64,000 nucleotides of DNA from NCBI GenBank assembly GCA_034440615.1, contig JAOTOM010004358.1, forward strand, positions 186,001 through 250,000. Direction: 5' to 3'. Position 1 is the stretch's first letter. Each line of letters starts with the position of its first letter. Made by a program: the position numbers and the translations under genes. Of the stretch, positions 11,401 to 20,400 are shown one piece after another. The stretch is from Ashinkailepas kermadecensis (lineage: Eukaryota; Arthropoda; Thecostraca; Neolepadidae). The notes below the pieces were generated by a model that did not search any database, was not told the origin of the DNA, and saw only the letters and a program-made list of their open reading frames with translations.

Positions 11401-14400
11401 TGAGAATGATGATATTCCCAATCAACACGTGTCACGCTATTCGGCAGGAGGAGACTGAGGACGCCGTGGCGGCGCTGCTCGGGCAGACGTTCAACTTTGG
11501 CTACCCGTCGACGGTCGAGCCGGAGCCAGAGCCGGAACCGGAGCCGGAGCCGGAGCCGTCGGCGCTGGCAGCTGACCCAGACGAGGCGGCGCAGGCGGTG
11601 CAGAGTCTGGCCGGCGTGATCGGCAGTCCTGACAAGCTGGCCTCGCCAGCCGTGCTGGACACGCCCGGCACGCCGGCCGCCGATGACAAGCTGGACGGCG
11701 CGCACATGGCCTCTCCGCCGCACGTCGCGGCGCACGTGCAGCCGGTGGGCGAGTCACCGCACAGCGAGTCGGAGCTGCAGATCGACGAGGACCACAAGCC
11801 GGAGCCGGAGCCGGAGCAGGAGCAGGAGCCGGCGTCGCAGGCCGAGGCGAAGGCGGAGCCAAAGTCCGCCGAACCTGAGCCGGTGCCCGAGCCCAGGCCC
11901 GAACCCGAGCCCGAGCCCGAGCCCGTGCCGCAGCCGACGTTGAACCCGGTGACCGAGTCGTCTGCGATCGAGCCGAAGCCTGAGAAGGAGTCTGAGGTCG
12001 TGTCGCCGCCAGAAACGAAGCCCAAGCTGCAGGAGGTGGTGTCGATGGGCAAGTCGGCGTTGTTGGTCGAGTCCGGATCGATGGCGACCCCGGCAACTAA
12101 CGCCGTCAAGACGGAGTGCAATACGGCTGAGGTCAAACCCGAGGTGGAGCGTACGCCAGAGCTGCCGCAGCCGCCACAACCGCAGACAAAGCAGAAGCCG
12201 CAGATTAAGCAAGAGGTGGTGAGTGCCTCTGGCACCACTCATCCGCTGCCACCAGCGGCTACCCTTGTCACCGCTCCGGCTGTGGCTCCCGTATCTGTCC
12301 CGATCGCTACTGCGTGTGCAACTCCAGTGGATACTCCAGTAGCTGATCCGGTGGATATCCCAGTGGCTGATCCGGTGGATACCCCAGTGGCTGATCCGGT
12401 GGATACCGCAGTGGCTGATCCGGTGGATTCTCCGGTGGCTGATACGATCGCAGCCCCGGTCGCTACCTCGGTTGTTACCGCTGTTGCTACCTCCGTTGCT
12501 ACTTTAGTCGCCACTTCGGTCGCCTCCCCAGTCGCCATTCCGACGGTGGCTCCTGTGGCCGCGAAGTCGCCAGCATGTGTGCCCCCCACGGTCGCAGTGC
12601 CATCGCCTGTGGCCGCCACGCCGGCTCAGAAGGCATCGTCCGCAGCGGCATCCAAGTCAGAGCCGGCATCGCCGGTCACGGCCCCGACGCCGACCCAGAA
12701 GGCGTCGCCCGAGTTGCCAGATGCGAAGCCGCCAGTCCGCGCCACCAGGATGCGACCGCCACGACCCAGCCGGTCTAAGGCAGCCATGGCGGCGGCGGCG
12801 GCTGCCGCGGCAGCGGCCGAAGCGCCATCCACGCCTCCGCCAACACCGAGGCCCAACAGTCGCCGGCCAGCGCGCGCCGCCAGGGGCAAGGCTGCAGCCG
12901 CCGCCGCGGCCGCAGCTATGGCGGAGGAGGAGGAAACGGTAACTCCTGTAGCGACGCCGCCGCCGCCGCCGCCGTCGACACCAGTGCCGGCGCCGGTGCC
13001 GGCCGACACGAAAAAGGCGCGCAGCCGCGCGCCATGTGGTCAGCGGGCTCGCAAGAAGGGCGGCGCGCAGAAGGCCGGCGGCGGCGGCGGCGACGTGTAC
13101 GAGTTTCACGAAGATGACGAAGACGGCAACCGGCGAACCGAAGAGAAGCCGTCTGTAGAGGAGAAGAAGCGCTGCACCATAGATGAGACCATCGAGGATG
13201 TGGTGCAGGGCCGCTTCGGCGACCCCAAGGGCTGGGACATGGACATGGAGGAGAAGAAGCCGGAGCCGGAGGCGCCCGTAGAGACGACGCCGGCGGAGGC
13301 GTCTGTTGTGACGGCGCCGTCTACCCCGCAGCCGCCGGAACAGCAGGCACTGCTGGACCCAGTCACTGGTCTCATGGTGCCGCTCAAAGACGGGGAGTGC
13401 GGCGATGAGTCGGCGCACAGTACGTCGTCAGCGGCGGCGCCTCTACGTCCTGCGGAATCTCCGATCACACCGTCGGCACCGACACCGGCGTCCGTGCTCG
13501 TGGCTACGCCGACCCCCACGCCAACCAAGGCGGCTCCAACAGCGCCGGTCATTGCACAACAGCGACCCACTATCTACCAGCCGTCGTCGCCGCGGCCTGG
13601 CCTGCCGCCGGCCACCTACGTGCACGCGCGCCCTCAGCTGCCGGCGGCGGCAGCGGCATTAGCGACGGCAACAGCTTCGTTCCTTCCGCGACCTGGCGCG
13701 CCCCAACCGGCCGGCACGACCGTGTCCTCCTACCTGGGCAAAGCCACGCAGCCGGTCGGCATCCCGGGCAAGCCGACCGGCGGCTTCCTCACCTCCAAGC
13801 CGACGGTGCCGTCTCCGTCAGTGTCCGTGTTTCCGGTCAAGACGCCGACGAGCGCCGTCAAGCCGTCGGGTGGTGTTGCCGACTCGTCGCCGTTGTACGT
13901 CACCAAGACGGTGGCCGCCGCCGGCTCAGCCGCTCTCTTCCCGGTTAAGGTCGCATCCAGCGGCGTCGCCGTGCTTACCGTGAAAACCGCGCAGGTCAAC
14001 GCCTCGGCGACCGTCTTCCCGTCGTCTAAGGCGACCGTAGCGGCCGCAGCGCCGGCCAAAGGCGCGGTCGGCTTCACCAACAAGCCGGCCGCCGGCGGTC
14101 CGGTGCTGTACACGCCGCGGCCGCCCACCAGCGCGGCCGCGGCGTCCATGTGCCCGCTCAAGACGGCCGCCAGTACAGTCGGCCGGACGGCCGTGGCGGC
14201 GGCCACCGCGCCCGTCGCCGGGTTCTCGGGCAAACCTGCTACGACGGCCAGCTACCCGGGCAAGCCGACCACTGCAGTGGCTGCTACACCCGCCAGCTAC
14301 CTGGGCAAGCCGGCTGCGTCAATAGCCGCTACAGCTCCGAGCAAGCCCGCCACATCAACAGCGGCGACAACTGCCAGCTACGTAGGAAAGCCTGCCACGT

Positions 14401-17400
14401 CGGTAGCGGGTGCTGTCGTCACTACGAATTACCCAGGCAAGCTTTTAGCATCAGTAGCTGGCCCTGCAACTACTACTGCCAGTTTCCCGGGAAAGCCTGC
14501 AACATCAGTAGCTTCAACTGCAACAGCAGCTAACTGCCTGGGCAAACCTGCAGTTGTAGTGGCTACATCTGCACTGACGACTAGCTATATTGCCAAGCCT
14601 GCAGCATCCGCAGCTGGGTCTGCCACTACGCCTAGCCACCTTGACAAGCCTGCAGCATCAATAACTGGTTCTGTCACTGCAGCTAGTTGCCTTGGCAAGC
14701 CTACAGCATCAATACCTGGCTCTGCAACAGCGGCTAGCTATCTGGACAAGCCTGTAGCATCGTCTGCCGCTACGGCTACCTATCTCGACAAGCCCGCAAC
14801 ATCAGTGGCTGCGCCTGCCACCGCGGCTGGCTATTTGGGCAAGCCTGCGACATCAGTGGCTGCGTCAGGCACCGCGGTCAGCTACCTGGGAAAGGCTGCG
14901 GCTGCGGCCGTGAACCGCCCGTCGGTGGTGGAGAGTGCGCGGCCTCGCGCTGCCGCTGCTACGGCGTCAGAGCCGCGCCGTCCGCCCGCGCCGCACAACA
15001 CCGAACAAGTCATGGCCTACAAGGTACGTGTCCCGCCAACAATCGACTCCACAGTCTACAAGGAGTTGCCGGAATTCCGTCGTGGTCCACAGCCCAGTTG
15101 ATGTGCCACACTTCGAAATGTCCAGTTGTAGATCGGGCTGTCAGCAGTCGCTAATGTTCATGACGCTATCCCCCCAAAAAAATGTGCCTTCTGACGGTGT
15201 ACGTGACTCAAATGACGACGTTCCGTATTATTGTGATTAACACGCCCGTAAATTGTGATCATGAATTGCCTGCATGTGTTCTAGCAGTGAACAGCGCCCT
15301 GGGTCCTTATAGCCCTGATCACCGGCATCTTCTCACCAATGGGTGGCCACCACGTCCGCAGGTAGTGCCACCTCTGCAGCAGCAGCAGCAACAACAACAA
15401 CAGCAACAGCCGGCGCCAGCTCCGCAGCAGCCTCAGCAGCTGGGGTCGCCGGCGCCGACGCAGCCGCTGCTGCTGCCGGCCAGTCTGCAGGGCCTGGCGC
15501 CGCTCGGCTCGCGGGATGGGACTGCCGAGCCGCTGCCCGAGCCGCCGCGGGTGGAAATCTCGGGCCGCGCGTCGGTGGGCGCCATCAGCACACCCAGTCC
15601 GGCCAGCCACAGCGTGCCGTCGCCGGCGCCGCGACCATTCGACCCGACCATGGTTAGTGTCCTCTCCTGTTGCCGTAGCCCCCACCACCACCCTCTCCAC
15701 ACACACACACACGCAAACACAGACACATGCAAAGACGCACACGCACAGACATTCGACCCGACACACTATTTATGCATCTGCGGCTATTTTCATTATCAGT
15801 GCATGTGTGTATTGAAAAGTAAGAGAATACCTTCAGGGAGATATATGAATGAGCGCTACACCGGACATGCCCGGAGTCCCTCAACTACCAGGCGCCTAGG
15901 AGTCTCACCCGCCTGTGATCTCTGCGCGTGTCTGGTTGCCGCGAGCCATGGAGTGTGCCCGGTGCGCCGTGCTGCGCTCTGTCTGTGCTGGGTGCTGGAA
16001 CCACTGGTGTGCCGGCGGTGACAGAGTCGTAACCTGACCGCGACCCCGTCAGCAGCACCCGGTGCGGCACGGTGTGATCCAGGAGCTGCAGAAGAGCTAC
16101 TCGGACGACACCGGCCGCGGCTCTCCGCACACACCCCCGCCGGCGCACCAGCGCAGTGTGTCGCAGGTACGTGACCGGGCGGCTAACCGGCGTCTGAAGT
16201 GCTGATGGGGGAGGGATCTGGCACCATTACCGTCGTCGTTGACCGATGATCGACCGATCACGTGGTCTATTGCGCGTTCAGGCGAAACGTTAATTCTCGT
16301 CCCGGCAGAGGTCCGATCTCGTCCCGATTAGGGTTCGGGTACCTGGTGCCCTGCATGGAGAGCGTCACAATGCCGGTCTCATGTCGTCTTAGGCTTTTTG
16401 TTGTTGTTTGTTTTGTTTGTTGGGGGGGGTATTGCTGTGTTTTCTGTAGGATTATGTGATGTGGCTGTGAGTGGCCCTCCACAGAGCGATATGTGGTGTG
16501 GCCGTGAGTGCACTGCTGACCGTGGCTGGCCGTCCACAGAGCGGTATGTGGTGTGGCCGTGAGTACACTGCTGACCGTGACTGGCCGTCCACAGAGCGGT
16601 ATGTGGTGTGGCCGTGAGTACACTGCTGACCGTGGCTGGCCGTCCACAGAGCGACATGCTGCGCCGCTCTGGCACTATGGGGCTGCCACCGCACCTGGCG
16701 TCGGCAGCTGGCGCCGACCTGCCCGCCCACTACATGCACCAGCTGTATCACCCGTACCAGTTCATGTACCACCACGAGCTGGCGATGCGCGGCGCCGCCG
16801 CCGGCCTGACGCCACACTCCGGCTACCAGCCGATGCCGCTCAAGGAGAGCAAGCACAAGCCGGACGAGACGGACCGGTCGCCGCCGGCCGACGTGGAGCA
16901 GTACGGCGCGGCCGGCCACTGGCACGCCGCCTACCAGGAGTCGGCCGCCGCGCCCCTGGCGCTCGAGTCGCCCTGCAGCCGCGATATCGTCGAGCTGCAG
17001 AGGTCAGTGGCGGTCAGGTCAGGTCAGGCCAGGAGTCGGCTTCCCGGCGCGCCGTGGCGTGTTGTGCTAGGCGTTTGGGGCGCGCCGACGACTGGTGAGA
17101 CTACTCAAAAGGCGGCTGGTTTGGATGCTAGTGACTGAGTTAGCGGTGTTCGTGTCGTGCTGAAGTTTTCCGCGGTAGTTTGTGACATGCGATACCCCGA
17201 GTTTTCCAGATTCGGGTGCGAGACGACACCCAAGAGAGAACAATCGTCCTGTCCTTCCATTTCGTAGTATATTTCAAAAGTACAATTTCGCTACGGTTTA
17301 TGCGAATTCTTGAGATGAGGTGAGAACGTGTATTTTCATTTCAAATTGTTCATAGTTTGTAAATGAATAGGGCTCCTTTGAGAATACAACCCAGCTGTTG

Positions 17401-20400
17401 TCGCCAGCTCGCCACAGGAGCCAGCCGATCACCGTGGACAGTCCGTTTGTGAGCCGGGCCGCTCTCCGCAGGTATCGGTCGGTGTGGGCGGGCCAGCTGG
17501 AGCTGAAGAGTGACCGCGCGCTGGTGCAGTTCCGGCTGGTGTCCGGCAGCCGCCAGGTGGCTGACGCCTCGCTGCCGCGCGCCGACCCCATGGTGCTGCA
17601 CATACCCAAACGCATGCGGCTCGAGTGGGCCCAGCTGGACGGTGTGGCACGCAAAATGGAGGTGAGCGCACTCGCGTGGCTGGAGTGTCAGCGAAGTCAG
17701 GGAGCGATGCATTTGACCCTTCTGAATGTTCGCTGAGCCAACAAGTTTCAAGCTTCTTTATATTACAATTCATCAGGTGCGTGTGGTGTCGTTTTTTTCC
17801 AGTCCATGGATGCTAATGATTAGCATGCTTCCTTTCACCGATTCACAATGCTTGGAGTCTGTCCTAAGATAATTACATGCTTCCAAAGTATGAAATATCT
17901 GTTCAGGGAGATGTATGCGAGGGAACGCCTGCTCGCACACGGCACCGCTGCACACGGTACCAATCAATGCACACGGTACCACTGCACACGGCACCACTGC
18001 ACACGGCACCGCCACACACGGCACCATTTCACACGGCACCATTTCACACGGCACCATTTCACACGGCACCACTACACACGGCACCACTACACACGGCACC
18101 ATTTCACACGGTACTAATGCACACGGCACCACCGCACACGGCACCAGTGCACGCAGCACCACTGCACATGGCACTATTGCAGTGTATTTTTAGCTATACC
18201 CCATAACATATTATATTGGTGTGTGTGTTGTTCCAACTACGTCATGATGAAAATGAGTTGTATTAATCGATTGGTATTATGAAACTTGCTGTTATAGTGC
18301 TCAACTGCACCGCCCCTCCCCATCCATCCAAAAAAAGAATGGTGTGGAGTAGACGTGTGTCGGTCTGACAACGTTTCGCTGAACTGCAGAACGCTTGCAA
18401 CGTTTTACTTCAGGCGCTAAATTGTCAAGTCATGGCCGATCCGCCCTAAAACCTAAGCGAATGGGCACACTACAGTCGGCACCCAGCACGCCGTACGTTC
18501 ACCTGGCCACGCCTGCCGCAGAACGAGGACGAGTACTGCATGTTGCTGGCGGTGCCGGCGATCTCGGCCGGCGGCAGCGCCGCTGAGGAGCTGGCCCAGC
18601 GCTCCACGCTGCGCACGGCCTTCATCGCCTACCTGCAGGTCAAGCAGGCGGCCGGCATTATCAACATCGACGGACCGCAGGTGGGTGGCCGTGCTGGTCA
18701 CCGCGCTGGTGACCTGTGCGTCTGAGGCACCGTGTCGGTCCAGAGGCCCTTCACTGTTGCCTGTCGTTAAGTTGTTGCCGTGCGTAGCTTAGCGCGCCTT
18801 TGCCGTCCAGAGCCAGTTGCTGTCCAGAGCCAGTTACCGTCCAGAGCCAGTTACCGTCCAGAGCCAGTTACCCTCCAGAGCCAGTTGCCGTCCAGAGCCA
18901 GTTACCCTCCAGAGCCAGTTATCCTCCAGAGCCAGTTGCCGTCCAGAGCCAGTTACCCTCCAGAGCCAGTTATCCTCCAGAGCCAGTTGCCGTCCAGAGC
19001 CAGTTATCCTCCAGAGCCAGTTATCCTCCAGAGCCAGTTACCGTCCAGAGCCAGTTATCCTCCAGAGCCAGTTACCCTCCAGAGCCAGTTATCCTCCAGA
19101 GCCAGTTGCCGTCCAGAGCCAGTTATCCTCCAGAGCCAGTTATCCTCCAGAGCCAGTTACCGTCCAGAGCCAGTTACCGTCCAGAGCCAGTTGCCGTCCA
19201 GAGCCAGTTATCCTCCAGAGCCAGTTATCCTCCAGAGCCAGTTACCGTCCAGAGCCAGTTATCCTCCAGAGCCAGTTACCGTCCAGAGCCAGTTATCCTC
19301 CAGAGCCAGTTACTCCAGAGCCAGTTATCCTCCAGAGCCAGTTATCCTCCAGAGCCAGTTATCCTCCAGAGCCAGTTACCGTCCAGAGCCAGTTATCCTC
19401 CAGAGCCAGTTATCCTCCAGAGCCAGTTGCCGTCCAGAGCCAGTTACCCTCCAGAGCCAGTTATCCTCCAGAGCCAGTTACCGTCCAGAGCCAGTTATCC
19501 TCCAGAGCCAGTTATCTCCATCCTCCAGAGCCAGTTATCCTCCAGAGCCAGTTGCCGTCCAGAGCCAGTTATCCTCCAGAGCCAGTTATCCTCCAGAGCC
19601 AGTTTCCAGGCCAGTTATTCCAGAGCCAGTTGCCGTCCAGAGCCAGTTATCCTCCAGAGCCAGTTTTCCGAGCCAGTTCTCCAGAGCCAGTTATCCTCCA
19701 GAGCCAGTTATCCTCCAGAGCCAGTTATCCTCCAGAGCCAGTTATCCTCCAGAGCCAGTTATCTCCAGAGCCAGTTATCTCCAGAGCCAGTTACCTCCAG
19801 AGCCAGTTATCCTCCAGAGCCAGTTACCCTCCAGAGCCAGTTATCCTCCAGAGCCAGTTATCCTCCAGAGCCAGTTATCCTCCAGAGCCAGTTACCGTCC
19901 AGAGCCAGTTACCGTCCAGAGCCAGTTACCGTCCAGAGCCAGTTACCCTCCAGAGCCAGTTATCCTCCAGAGCCAGTTATCCTCCAGAGCCAGTTATCCT
20001 CCAGAGCCAGTTATCCTCCAGAGCCAGTTACCGTCCAGAGCCAGTTATCCTCCAGAGCCAGTTATCCTCCAGAGCCAGTTACCGTCCAGAGCCAGTTATC
20101 CTCCAGAGCCAGTTACCCTCCAGAGCCAGTTATCCTCCAGAGCCAGTTATCCTCCAGAGCCAGTTATCCTGCCGTACTCCAGAGCCAGTTACCGTCCAGA
20201 GCCAGTTGCCGTCCAGAGCCAGTTATCCTCCAGAGCCAGTTATCCTCCAGAGCCAGTTACCCTCCAGAGCCAGTTATCCTCCAGAGCCAGTTACCCTCCA
20301 GAGCCAGTTATCCTCCAGAGCCAGTTACCGTCCAGAGCCAGTTATCCTCCAGAGCCAGTTATCGTCCAGAGCCAGTTACCGTCCAGAGCCAGTTATCCTC

